DNA of 64,000 nt, taken from Anaerolentibacter hominis. Its GTDB lineage: Bacteria > Bacillota > Clostridia > Lachnospirales > Lachnospiraceae. Shown here in pieces: positions 33,319 through 40,843 of the stretch (position 1 is the stretch's first letter; each line of letters starts with the position of its first letter). The stretch is from assembly GCF_032380675.1 (NCBI RefSeq), contig NZ_JAWDIX010000002.1, forward strand, positions 124,001 through 188,000. The letters run 5' to 3'. The notes under the pieces are model-generated. The model was not told the origin of the DNA. It made no database searches and saw only the letters and a program-made list of their open reading frames with translations. A program made the translations under genes and the position numbers.

Positions 33319-33446
33319 AGAACAAAGAATCCCGCTTGCGGCGGGTTGCTCTGGCAACACGATTCCTTTCCGCCGCAGTGTGATCCCCCGGAGTATTTTT
33401 TATTACATAGGAAAGTTCTCCAAACTTTCCTATGTAATAAAAAATA
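33319..33446 (-). repeat. Dispersed repeat family 1, copy D (inverted, with palindrome)
   Basis: Reverse-oriented copy: AGAACAAAGAATCCCGCTTG through GTGATCCCCCGGAG, then a perfect 24-bp inverted repeat (33394-33417 / 33423-33446, loop CTCCA). The palindrome stops one base before the -35 box of the BlaI promoter, so the element forms the upstream boundary of that promoter. Confidence 0.88.
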
Positions 33447-33447
33447 C

Positions 33448-33498
33448 TTGACACCATCGTTATGCGACTGTATAATCATATTATACAAAAGTATAATA
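33448..33498 (+). promoter_or_regulatory. BlaI-type promoter and operator
   Basis: TTGACA (33448-33453), 17-bp spacer, TATAAT (33471-33476). The operator dyad TATTATAC-AAAA-GTATAATA (33479-33498) lies over the start point, and a further AAGTATAAT half site follows near 33510. This predicts repression by the BlaI/MecI-type protein encoded next. Confidence 0.88.
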
Positions 33499-33532
33499 GT
33501 TATATATAAGTATAATGAACGGAGGTGAGAAC

Positions 33533-33928
33533 ATGGAAGAGAAAAAGAAACGTCTTGGGGAGGCGGAGCTGGAAATTATGCAGGTCTTGTGGAAAGCAGG
33601 GTCTCCGGTTACTTCGAACTATATTTTAGATAAACTCCGGGGCAAGCGCAAATGGGCGTTATCCACCCTGATGACCTCGCTTTCCAGACTGGGGGAAAAA
33701 GGATTTGTTGACTGCGACCGGTCCTGCCGGAATAATCAGTATTCCGCTCTGCTGAAGGAAGAGGACTATAAAGTAAGTGAGAGCAGGTCTTTCCTGAAAA
33801 AACTTTATAACAATTCATTTCACAATCTGGTTACTACTCTTTATGACGGCCATATGCTTGAGGAAAAGGATCTGGATGAACTGCGCCGGTTCCTGAATCA
33901 GATGGATAAGGAGGAAAAAGGATGCTGA
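33533..33928 (+). CDS. BlaI/MecI/CopY-family repressor
   Basis: 131 residues from ATG 33533 (GGAGGTGAG upstream; ATG 33515 lies in front of that site). N-terminal winged helix: LGEAELEIMQVLWKAGSPVT, STLMTSLSRLGEKGFVDCDR. The C-terminal helices dimerise and hold the stretch that is cleaved in BlaI relatives. It overlaps the M56 gene by 7 bp. It likely represses its own operon at the dyad above and is removed after the M56 protease is triggered. Confidence 0.92.
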   Translation: MEEKKKRLGEAELEIMQVLWKAGSPVTSNYILDKLRGKRKWALSTLMTSLSRLGEKGFVDCDRSCRNNQYSALLKEEDYKVSESRSFLKKLYNNSFHNLVTTLYDGHMLEEKDLDELRRFLNQMDKEEKGC

Positions 33929-35346
33929 AAACACTATTTTTACATGTGCTTTCTGTTTCTCTGGGCGCCGTACCCGTTATTTTGCTTCTGTGCTGTACCT
34001 CCGGCTGGATTACCAGGCATTATAAGGCAGGGCTGAAATACTGGATCTGGCTTATTCTTTCAATCCGCCTCCTTCTTCCTGTTGACGGTGCGATCACCCC
34101 GTCACAAGTGGAAGTTACCATACAGGATACTGTGCTGAATGAACGCGGCCCATCAGAGAGCAGCGTCATTCTCAATTCGGAGCTGGCTGACAGGCCGGAA
34201 ACCGCGGGCAGATTTCATCCCGGTCAGGTAACAGTTCTGGATGCGGCGGCTGCCATCTGGGCAGCTGGGATGAGTCTTTACTGGGCCTGTAATTTCCTGG
34301 GATATGAGATCTGCAAAAGAAGGATTATCAAACGCAGCAGGCGGGTGGAGAATGAAAGGATACTTGGAATATTAAAAGAAGAACAGGAAAGGTATGGAAT
34401 AAAGCAGAATGTGACCGTGATCTGTGACAAAAAGGCGGAGAGCCCGTTTGTGATGGGATTTTTCCGGAGCTTGCTGATACTGCCGGGGGAAGATTATCCG
34501 GAACAGCAGCTGCGCTATATACTGCGCCATGAGCTTATTCATTACCGGCGGCGGGATATCTGGTATAAATTGCTGCTGCTGACGGTAAAGGCCGTGCACT
34601 GGTTCAATCCCATCATGTGGATCATGACGGGGGAGGCGCAGAAGGATCTGGAATTATCCTGTGATTCTGCCGTTGTGGCAGACGCCGGCCAGGATGAAAG
34701 ACTGGCTTATGGAGAGGCTATTCTGTCCGGGATCAGACAGCATAAAACAAACTGTTCCAGCCTGTCCACCTGTTTTAATGGAGGTGTTCAAACCATGAAG
34801 AAACGACTGAGAAACTTAATGCGTCCCGGCAAGAAAAAGGGGGTTACTTTTGGAATATCCATACTCACCGCCGGCTTTATTATGATGAGTCTGGTAGCCT
34901 GTGCCGCGGTAACGGCACCCGGGAATACGGATCAGGATTCAGGAAAAACATCTGATATCACGCTGGTAGGCGGGGTGGAACCGCCAAACCAATCAGAACC
35001 GTCAGAACCCGCTGAGCCGGTACAGAACAGCCCGCAGGATCAGAAGAAGGAAGATTTTGTTACCACGGCGCAGGGGTTCGCCAGCGCCTATTTTTCAAAT
35101 GATCTGGAGTCTCTTTTGACCTTTATGCCTCCGGGAGCGGACGGAGAATGTTATGGAGAAGATATTCTGGGACGTATTCACGATTTATCCTTAAAATATG
35201 ATGAATCTGCACTGGAAGATAAAACTGTTATCACAGCCCAGTATGAATTCCGTCTTGACGATGAAGATTCCTTTACCTATCTGGGACTGGAGATGGAATA
35301 CAAGGATGGGACATGGCTGGTAACAAGCGGTTATCTGGAAAAATAA
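33922..35346 (+). CDS. BlaR1/MecR1-like M56 metalloprotease with non-penicillin sensor
   Basis: 474 residues. Four membrane segments (about residues 5-25, 38-55, 105-125 and 308-328) frame the cytoplasmic M56 protease domain; the zinc motif HELIH is in RHELIHYRRRDIWYK near residue 210, and ELSCDSAVV supplies the third ligand region. The last ~150 residues are outside the membrane: a Q/P/E/S-rich linker, then a compact NTF2/DUF4878-like domain (FVTTAQGFASAYFSNDLESL, YKDGTWLVTSGYL). There is no penicillin-binding SxxK/SxN/KTG domain as in BlaR1, so the signal is not a covalently bound beta-lactam. No beta-lactamase gene is nearby. Confidence 0.88.
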   Translation: MLKTLFLHVLSVSLGAVPVILLLCCTSGWITRHYKAGLKYWIWLILSIRLLLPVDGAITPSQVEVTIQDTVLNERGPSESSVILNSELADRPETAGRFHPGQVTVLDAAAAIWAAGMSLYWACNFLGYEICKRRIIKRSRRVENERILGILKEEQERYGIKQNVTVICDKKAESPFVMGFFRSLLILPGEDYPEQQLRYILRHELIHYRRRDIWYKLLLLTVKAVHWFNPIMWIMTGEAQKDLELSCDSAVVADAGQDERLAYGEAILSGIRQHKTNCSSLSTCFNGGVQTMKKRLRNLMRPGKKKGVTFGISILTAGFIMMSLVACAAVTAPGNTDQDSGKTSDITLVGGVEPPNQSEPSEPAEPVQNSPQDQKKEDFVTTAQGFASAYFSNDLESLLTFMPPGADGECYGEDILGRIHDLSLKYDESALEDKTVITAQYEFRLDDEDSFTYLGLEMEYKDGTWLVTSGYLEK

Positions 35347-35373
35347 ATACGCGCGGTTCCTCCTGTTTGGGAA

Positions 35374-35405
35374 GAAACGGCTCCATTGGAGCCGTTTCTT
35401 TTGTT
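35374..35405 (+). terminator. Terminator of the BlaI/M56 operon
   Basis: Perfect 11-bp stem GAAACGGCTCC (35374-35384) / GGAGCCGTTTC (35388-35398) with a 3-nt loop, then TTTTGTT. Confidence 0.93.
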
Positions 35406-35445
35406 AAATCGGAATATTTTTCGTGTGTTTTTGAGAGATTTATAG

Positions 35446-35572
35446 TATAATACTTAGGCAGGCAGTCAAACGCCGTAAGAAAAATCCTCCCATAGCAACA
35501 GGAGGTTTTTTCATTTGAGGCGTACTTGAAATCCTGCGATCTTATATTTCGGAGAAGAAAGGAGAACATACC
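35446..35572 (+). promoter_or_regulatory. mgtE 5' leader with attenuator-like hairpin
   Basis: TATAAT at 35446-35451 (weak -35) would start a leader of about 115 nt. It contains a terminator-like hairpin CCTCC (35486-35490) / GGAGG (35501-35505) followed by six T (35506-35511), before the gene, which suggests transcription attenuation. A GGCGTACTTGAAA motif (35519-35531) follows. It does not match the M-box magnesium riboswitch as I know it. The gene's own site is GAAAGGAG. Confidence 0.45.
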
Positions 35573-36913
35573 ATGCCAACGCTGCAGAACTTAGAGGAAT
35601 TAATTGAAAGTAAGCAGTATATCAAACTGCGGGAAGAACTTGTAGAACTGAATGCGGCCGATATCGCGGCTCTTCTGGAAGAACTGCCGACAGAAGAACT
35701 GATTAAAATATTCAGGCTGCTGCCCAAATCCGTGGCGGCGGATACGTTCTCCTATTTACCAATTGAAGTAGAACAGAGTCTGATAACATCCCTGACCGAC
35801 CGCGAGGCCGGGAACATTATGGACAATCTGTTTGCCGATGATGCGGCGGATCTGGTGGAAGAGATGCCGGCCAGCGTGGTGAAGCGTCTGCTGATCAATG
35901 CCAACCCGGAGACGCGCAGGGATATTAATCATCTGTTAAAATATCCGGAGGATTCCGCCGGAAGTATCATGACGGTGGAGTTCGTTGATTTGAAAGAAAG
36001 CCTTACGGTGGAGGAAGCGATTCGCAGAATCCGCAGGGTGGGAGTTGATAAGGAGACAATCGATACCTGTTATGTGCTGGATACCCAGAGGAAGCTGGTA
36101 GGAACGGTTTCTCTGCGCCGTCTGCTGCTGAGCGAGAGCGAAGCGACGATCGGCAATATCATGCACGATAATGTCATTACGGTGACCACTCTTACTGACC
36201 AGGAGGAAGTTGCCCAGGACTTTAAAAAATACGACTTTAATACGATGCCGGTAGTGGACAGCGAGAACCGGCTTGTAGGTATCATAACGGTGGATGACGT
36301 GGTGGATATTATCGAGCAGGAAGCCACGGAAGATATTGAAATGATGGCAGCTATCACGCCGACGGACAAACCTTATATGAAAACCGGAGTGTTTGAGACG
36401 TGGAAGAAGCGTATTCCCTGGCTGCTCCTTCTGATGATTTCCGCTACATTTACCGGCCGGATTATTGCGTCTGCGGAAGATGCCCTTTCCGCCTATGTTA
36501 TCCTGACCTCCTTTATCCCGATGTTAATGGATACGGGCGGTAATTCCGGCGGCCAGGCCTCTGTTACGATTATCCGCGGACTGTCGTTAAATGAGATTGA
36601 ATACAGGGACGTACCCAAAATTGTCTGGAAGGAAGTGCGGGTGGCGGTGCTGGCGGGTGTTACCCTTGCGGCAGCCAATTTCGCCAAGATGATGATTATT
36701 GACCAGGTCGGAGTCAGCATTGCCTTCGTGGTCTGTCTGACGCTGGTGCTGACTGTCACGGTGGCAAAGGTAGTGGGATGTACGCTGCCCATATTGGCAA
36801 AGCGGATCGGATTCGATCCCGCTGTTATGGCAAGTCCTTTCATTACGACGATTGTAGACGCAGTTTCACTGCTGATTTATTTCCAGATTGCAAGGCTGCT
36901 TCTGGGCATATAG
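35573..36913 (+). CDS. mgtE: Magnesium transporter MgtE
   Basis: 446 residues. An N-terminal superhelical domain (about 1-130: LNAADIAALLEELPTEELIK), two CBS domains (about 130-255: MTVEFVDLKESLTVEEAI and YDFNTMPVVDSENRLVGIIT), the connecting helix, then five membrane segments containing the Mg2+-pore signature MLMDTGGNSGGQAS. It is a magnesium channel gated by cytosolic Mg2+ through the N and CBS domains. The gene is bracketed by GGCGTACTTGAAA at 35519 and 36921. Confidence 0.96.
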   Translation: MPTLQNLEELIESKQYIKLREELVELNAADIAALLEELPTEELIKIFRLLPKSVAADTFSYLPIEVEQSLITSLTDREAGNIMDNLFADDAADLVEEMPASVVKRLLINANPETRRDINHLLKYPEDSAGSIMTVEFVDLKESLTVEEAIRRIRRVGVDKETIDTCYVLDTQRKLVGTVSLRRLLLSESEATIGNIMHDNVITVTTLTDQEEVAQDFKKYDFNTMPVVDSENRLVGIITVDDVVDIIEQEATEDIEMMAAITPTDKPYMKTGVFETWKKRIPWLLLLMISATFTGRIIASAEDALSAYVILTSFIPMLMDTGGNSGGQASVTIIRGLSLNEIEYRDVPKIVWKEVRVAVLAGVTLAAANFAKMMIIDQVGVSIAFVVCLTLVLTVTVAKVVGCTLPILAKRIGFDPAVMASPFITTIVDAVSLLIYFQIARLLLGI

Positions 36914-36920
36914 ACACCGG

Positions 36921-36933
36921 GGCGTACTTGAAA
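36921..36933 (+). repeat. GGCGTACTTGAAA half-palindrome between mgtE and DUF5131
   Basis: A 13-bp sequence identical to 35519-35531 and 37752-37764, and to the first 12 bases at 51166-51178. In the two full elements it is the right half of a CAAGTACGCC / GGCGTACTTG palindrome. It immediately precedes the ribosome site of the DUF5131 gene. Confidence 0.7.
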
Positions 36934-36945
36934 AAGGAGAACACT

Positions 36946-37668
36946 ATGAACTGGGAGCCGTGGACAGGATGCTACAAAGCCAGCGATGGCTGCACAAACT
37001 GCTATTTTTATGGCCCGCATGCCAAACGCTATGGTCAGAATAAGATAGAAAAAACCGATAAATTCGACTGGCCTGTCAGAACGAACGCAAAAGGGGAATA
37101 CAATATTAAAGGCAATAAAATTCTGGCAACCTGCTTTGCAACTGATTTTTTCCTTCCGGAGGCGGATGAATGGCGTAAAGAGGTCTGGGCCATGATCAAA
37201 CAACGATCCGATATCGATTTTTTGATCTTAACGAAGCGGATCGACCGTTTTCCTGTATCCCTTCCTGCTGATTGGGGCGATGGATATGAAAATGTAAATA
37301 TCGGCTGTACGGTGGAAAATCAGGAAGCGGCTGATTACCGGCTCCCGTTATTTTTGTCTTATCCGATCAGGAGGCGTTTTATTGCCTGCGCACCGCTTTT
37401 GGAGGCAATTGATCTGACGCCCTATCTGCATGGTATTGACCACGTTACTGCGGGTGGAGAAACAGGCCGGGAAGCACGTGAGTGCAACTATGACTGGGTA
37501 CTGGATATTCGGGAGCAGTGCGTGAATGCAGGAGTGACGTTCTGGTTTAAAAATACCGGTTCAATTTTCAGGCGGGACGGTATCGTATCAAAAATCAATC
37601 CGTTTAAGCAGTCAAGTCTGGCGAAAGAGCTTGGAATTGATATTTCCGACGGAAAAAGGTTATTTTAA
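36946..37668 (+). CDS. DUF5131 (phage Gp37/Gp68-like) protein
   Basis: 240 residues from ATG 36946 (AAAAAGGAG upstream). The N-terminal MNWEPWTGCYKASDGCTNCY provides three cysteines in a C-x6-C-x2-C pattern, followed by KRYGQNK and DFLILTKRIDRFP, IGCTVENQEAADYR, TAGGETGREARECNYDW. This matches the DUF5131/Gp37-Gp68 family, found in phages and scattered in genomes; the cysteine pattern suggests a metal or iron-sulfur site, with function unproven. It is a lone gene, enclosed by GGCGTACTTGAAA sequences, which suggests it was acquired. Confidence 0.85.
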   Translation: MNWEPWTGCYKASDGCTNCYFYGPHAKRYGQNKIEKTDKFDWPVRTNAKGEYNIKGNKILATCFATDFFLPEADEWRKEVWAMIKQRSDIDFLILTKRIDRFPVSLPADWGDGYENVNIGCTVENQEAADYRLPLFLSYPIRRRFIACAPLLEAIDLTPYLHGIDHVTAGGETGREARECNYDWVLDIREQCVNAGVTFWFKNTGSIFRRDGIVSKINPFKQSSLAKELGIDISDGKRLF

Positions 37669-37716
37669 TAAAACGGTAAATCCTCGCCCGCCGGGCTGTG
37701 GATTTACCGTTTTATT
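37667..37716 (+). terminator. Terminator of DUF5131 gene (long stem)
   Basis: Perfect 17-bp stem AATAAAACGGTAAATCC (37667-37683) / its complement (37700-37716), closing over a GC-rich loop CGCCCGCCGGGCTG. A-T-rich ends make it bidirectional, so it may also stop transcripts of the convergent lipid kinase. Confidence 0.85.
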
Positions 37717-37764
37717 ATGGAAGTAGATAAGACTCGTAGCAAGTACGCCGAGGCGTACTTGAAA
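37717..37764 (+). repeat. Structured repeat family 5, internally deleted copy
   Basis: Begins ATGGAAGTAGATAAGACTC and ends with the palindrome CAAGTACGCC-GA-GGCGTACTTG (37740-37761) plus AAA. These are the two ends of the longer element at 50999-51179; about 130 bp between them are missing, with the junction at a short CTC(G) microhomology. Confidence 0.85.
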
Positions 37765-37780
37765 TGTTCAGGAAACCTGA

Positions 37781-38695
37781 TTATACAATCATACGGATTT
37801 TCCGGGGCGTAACCTGAAAGACCGCGTGATCGATACACCCTACATACTCTCCGTCCGCGTGGGTGATGAGCGGTTCATCCGCCGCTATCTCAATCCTTGC
37901 TCCATGTACTTCCCCGGTGCCCTTTACTCCCATATGGCGGCCTGAAAAAGCCAGTGGAAGCAGAAGCATCGCTTTCCATTTGGGCATCTGGTAGATGATG
38001 CAGGCAGACAGTTTTCCGTCGGACATATCCGCATGAGGCGCCATCTTAAAACCGCCGCCCTCGTAGGGCTGATTCATGGGAGACACAAACAGGACGTCCT
38101 GATAACGGGTCCAGGGACCATGATCCACCCGGAGACGTATATCCACCGGTTTATACTTCAGAAGAACTTTCAGGGAGAGGCACATATAAGAAAGCTTTCC
38201 CAGGTGAAGTTTATTCAGGAGCTTCTTGGCCGGGGAAGATAGATTGGCTTTGCAGATAGCCGCATCATAGCCCATCCCGGCACTTCCCGCATAACGCCTG
38301 GTCTTTCGGTCTGTCTGTATGATGCCATGGTCAATCCAGACAATCCTGCCAGCCAGAATATGCTCCAGAGCCTTCGCCGGATCTTTGGGGATACTTAAGC
38401 TTCTGGCGTAATCATTGCTGGAACCGGATGGTATGTAACCGAGTATGACATCTTCGTAAGTTTCAATGCCATTGATGACTTCGTTTACCGTCCCGTCTCC
38501 GCCTACGATCACGATTGTTTTCTCTTCCGGATACCTGCGGCAGAGGTCTCCTGCTATTTTAACAGCATGGAATTCATAGTGGGTAAAATGATGTGTATAG
38601 GCAATGCCCTTCTGATCCAGAAGCTGCTTAACGGATTCCCAGACTTCCTGGCCCTTGCCGGTTCGGGATCTGGGATTGATGATAAAGTGATACAT
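37781..38695 (-). CDS. Diacylglycerol kinase-family lipid kinase (DgkB/YegS type)
   Basis: 304 residues. Nucleotide-binding motif VGGDGTVNEVINGIE near residue 65, the second loop GYIPSGSSNDYARSLSIP, and the C-terminal beta-sandwich ending THADGEYVG. It phosphorylates diacylglycerol or related lipids at the membrane, recycling lipid into phospholipid or lipoteichoic acid metabolism. It is a single gene, minus strand, facing away from the tRNA pair. In 38696-38837 there is only AT-rich spacer. Confidence 0.92.
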   Translation of the reverse strand: MYHFIINPRSRTGKGQEVWESVKQLLDQKGIAYTHHFTHYEFHAVKIAGDLCRRYPEEKTIVIVGGDGTVNEVINGIETYEDVILGYIPSGSSNDYARSLSIPKDPAKALEHILAGRIVWIDHGIIQTDRKTRRYAGSAGMGYDAAICKANLSSPAKKLLNKLHLGKLSYMCLSLKVLLKYKPVDIRLRVDHGPWTRYQDVLFVSPMNQPYEGGGFKMAPHADMSDGKLSACIIYQMPKWKAMLLLPLAFSGRHMGVKGTGEVHGARIEIAADEPLITHADGEYVGCIDHAVFQVTPRKIRMIV

Positions 38696-38837
38696 GGCAA
38701 TTCCTCTTTCGTTTGATTTTACAGGGAAGCAGTACTAAAGCCCTGGCGGAGCGTTATAAAAATATTATAGGGGAAGGCCTGAGGCAAGTCAACAAAAGGA
38801 AGGATGGAAGGAAAGTTAATATTTGTAAAAAAAGAGG

Positions 38838-38866
38838 TTGACAAAAGGGACAGGACTTAATATAAT
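38838..38866 (+). promoter_or_regulatory. Promoter of the tRNA-Val/tRNA-Met unit
   Basis: TTGACA (38838-38843), 17-bp spacer, TATAAT (38861-38866), consensus in both boxes, 19 bp before tRNA-Val. Confidence 0.92.
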
Positions 38867-38885
38867 ATCAAAGTGACTTGATTAC

Positions 38886-38958
38886 GGGATCTTAGCTCAG
38901 CTGGGAGAGCATCTGCCTTACAAGCAGAGGGTCACAGGTTCGAGCCCTGTAGGTCCCA
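38886..38958 (+). tRNA. tRNA-Val (anticodon TAC)
   Basis: Acceptor GGGATCT / AGGTCCC, anticodon arm TCTGC-CTTACAA-GCAGA with anticodon TAC, T arm ACAGG-TTCGAGC-CCTGT. The CCA end is not encoded in full. Confidence 0.95.
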
Positions 38959-38988
38959 CTTCTGTAATAGCGATATTACGGGTCACAT

Positions 38989-39062
38989 GGCGGAGTAGCT
39001 CAGTTGGCGAGAGCACACGGTTCATACCCGTGGTGTCGGCGGTTCAAATCCGTCCTCCGCTA
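38989..39062 (+). tRNA. tRNA-Met (anticodon CAT, elongator)
   Basis: Acceptor GGCGGAG / CTCCGCT, anticodon arm CACGG-TTCATAC-CCGTG with anticodon CAT, T arm GGCGG-TTCAAAT-CCGTC. It lacks the three G-C pairs next to the anticodon loop that mark initiator tRNA, and it resembles the Bacillus elongator tRNA-Met. Confidence 0.92.
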
Positions 39063-39069
39063 CGAATAA

Positions 39070-39100
39070 AAACCGGTACGCATTGCGTACCGGTTTTTTT
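39070..39100 (+). terminator. Terminator of the tRNA unit
   Basis: Stem ACCGGTACGC-ATT-GCGTACCGGT followed by seven T residues. Confidence 0.95.
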
Positions 39101-39150
39101 GTTATATAGGAATGTTTGGAGAAATTTCCTGTATAACGAAAAACATCCTA
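39101..39150 (+). repeat. Palindromic repeat family 3, copy B
   Basis: Palindrome GTTATATAGGAA...TTTCCTGTATAAC (39101-39137), then GAAAAACATCCTATGCGCACT. See copy A at 15848-15908. The right part runs into a GCGCACTCGCGC dyad just before the stop codon of the GntR-type gene. Confidence 0.7.
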
Positions 39151-39169
39151 TGCGCACTCGCGCATCGAT

Positions 39170-40642
39170 TTATATCTCTGTTGACAGCATCCGGATAGAC
39201 GGGGACAGACGCAGTTCCTCTGGGGAAATACCCTGGCGGGAAAGGTAGTTTATCGCCGTATCGAACTGCTGCACGGTTAATTCATGAAAGGTCCTGCTGC
39301 ACTGTTTATAATCATTATTTTTCAAATGCTGAATCATCATTTCTGTAAAAGTCATATCAGCCCTGGCCTGGTAAAGTTTCCAATGTTCTTCCAATGAGGC
39401 TCTCAGCGGATACCCCCAGAGAAAGAGACCATATATTTTGGAATAGATTTCCCTGATCCCATTTAATGGGTGGTTTTCTGCTATAAAAATCAGGATATGC
39501 CATACGGTCCGCTCACACTGCCCATTTTGCCGGTTCCCCGCCAGCTGGTCAATAAAAGCGTTCAGTCTTTGCCGGGATACATGATTAAGAAGATCAAGCA
39601 TGATCCCTTCACAGGAATACACGATAAGCTCAAAAGCCTGGATGAAAAGGGCCAGGTTCTGGCGAACGGCAGGACTGTTTAAATCTGGCTTATTACACTG
39701 CTCTCCCATAGTGTAAATACGCGTTCCCACTCCATTAACAGAGTGGGCAGCGCCTGCCTGGTTCAATAAGGTGATAGTCCGCCGTACCGTGCTGATAGAA
39801 ATACCATATTTTTTCGAAATCTTTTCGTAGGAAGGCAGATAATTATGACTGCTGTATTCTCCCATGTAGATATCGTGCAGGATACGTATGGCCAGACTGT
39901 AGCAAAGCTGCGGACGGTCACGGTAAATTCGCCAGACAAATGGCGTACGATCTTCTTTTGAAGCAGGAGCAGAACCCGATGCCATATGTTCTTTCAGACG
40001 TGCTATATCCCTTCTTTGATAATCCAGAAGCATATTGTGTACGGCATCCCGGTCATAGCGGCGTACCTGGGCAATCAGCGACTGCATACGGTTTTGTACA
40101 AGACCTGCATCGTAAGGCAGCGGCCAGGTGGACGTCCGTGCAAAGGGAAACCCATGAAACATGGATGTTTCCCAAAAGAGATTTAAGGCCAGTGAATTAT
40201 TCAGCTTCTGCAGAGTATAGCTGTAGAAACGAAACAGGTCATCCGGCTGAGCACGTTCTGATAAACAGGTAAGATAGGCAAGATCCGCATCGTTCATGTT
40301 CCTCAGACATTCCATGTGCAGTGGAATAAAGATGAATTCCCCAGCTTCGTAAAGGTCGAAAAAATCTTCCCGGCGATGGGAATAAAAACTGCGAACGAAA
40401 TAAAGCCGTTCCTTCTCGGTCTGCCGGAATAAAATCCTGGTTGTCTGGCCGCTGTACATAGAAATATATCCTTCCGTTCTCAGACGCCGAAGCGCGGCTT
40501 TTACCGTTTGTGCACCCACACTGAATTCACGGCATAGTGTATCAATGGTGGGCAGAGTATCACCATAGCTATAATACCCGAATTGTATACGCAGCAGAAA
40601 ATATTCATAGATCAGACTGGAAAATTGATGGTTGTCGTTCAA
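39170..40642 (-). CDS. GntR-type regulator with two winged-helix domains
   Basis: 490 residues from a TTG at 40642, with GGAGG about 12 bases ahead. Residues 8-75 form a GntR helix-turn-helix (YEYFLLRIQFGYYSYGDTLP, TLCREFSVGAQTVKAALRRL). A second one appears at about residues 255-325 (AIRILHDIYMGEYSSHNYLP, KISKKYGISISTVRRTITLL). Between and after them lie mostly helical segments of about 170 residues each, resembling one another only loosely. GntR proteins normally have one DNA-binding domain plus an effector domain, so this duplicated layout is unusual. It is divergent from the hybrid histidine kinase gene and may control the c-di-GMP block; no ligand domain is recognised. Confidence 0.85.
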   Translation of the reverse strand: MNDNHQFSSLIYEYFLLRIQFGYYSYGDTLPTIDTLCREFSVGAQTVKAALRRLRTEGYISMYSGQTTRILFRQTEKERLYFVRSFYSHRREDFFDLYEAGEFIFIPLHMECLRNMNDADLAYLTCLSERAQPDDLFRFYSYTLQKLNNSLALNLFWETSMFHGFPFARTSTWPLPYDAGLVQNRMQSLIAQVRRYDRDAVHNMLLDYQRRDIARLKEHMASGSAPASKEDRTPFVWRIYRDRPQLCYSLAIRILHDIYMGEYSSHNYLPSYEKISKKYGISISTVRRTITLLNQAGAAHSVNGVGTRIYTMGEQCNKPDLNSPAVRQNLALFIQAFELIVYSCEGIMLDLLNHVSRQRLNAFIDQLAGNRQNGQCERTVWHILIFIAENHPLNGIREIYSKIYGLFLWGYPLRASLEEHWKLYQARADMTFTEMMIQHLKNNDYKQCSRTFHELTVQQFDTAINYLSRQGISPEELRLSPSIRMLSTEI

Positions 40643-40710
40643 ACGTTATATGCCTCCATGTTCCTTTTGACAATACTGTACCATTTTTCGGGTGAAAACG
40701 CCATAAATCA

Positions 40711-40739
40711 TTGAGAACACAAGAAAATTATGATATACT
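40711..40739 (+). promoter_or_regulatory. Promoter of the hybrid kinase gene
   Basis: TTGAGA (40711-40716), 17-bp spacer, TATACT (40734-40739), about 105 bp before the kinase start, within the gap shared with the divergent GntR-type gene. Confidence 0.65.
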
Positions 40740-40843
40740 CGAAAGGAACTATTATGAACAAGGTGTTTGCTTTTCAGGATGTATAGTGTCTGCTGGAATT
40801 TAGCTGCGGCAGAAGGCATATTAGATGAGGAGGAACTGTAAGG

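Noticed and set aside
35446..35572. M-box magnesium riboswitch before mgtE
   Set aside because: The leader is about 115 nt and lacks M-box conserved segments; only a terminator-like hairpin is visible.
40754..40786. Ten-codon leader peptide before the hybrid kinase gene
   Set aside because: It begins only about 8 nt after the predicted transcription start, so its AAAGGA would barely be transcribed; no regulatory structure follows.
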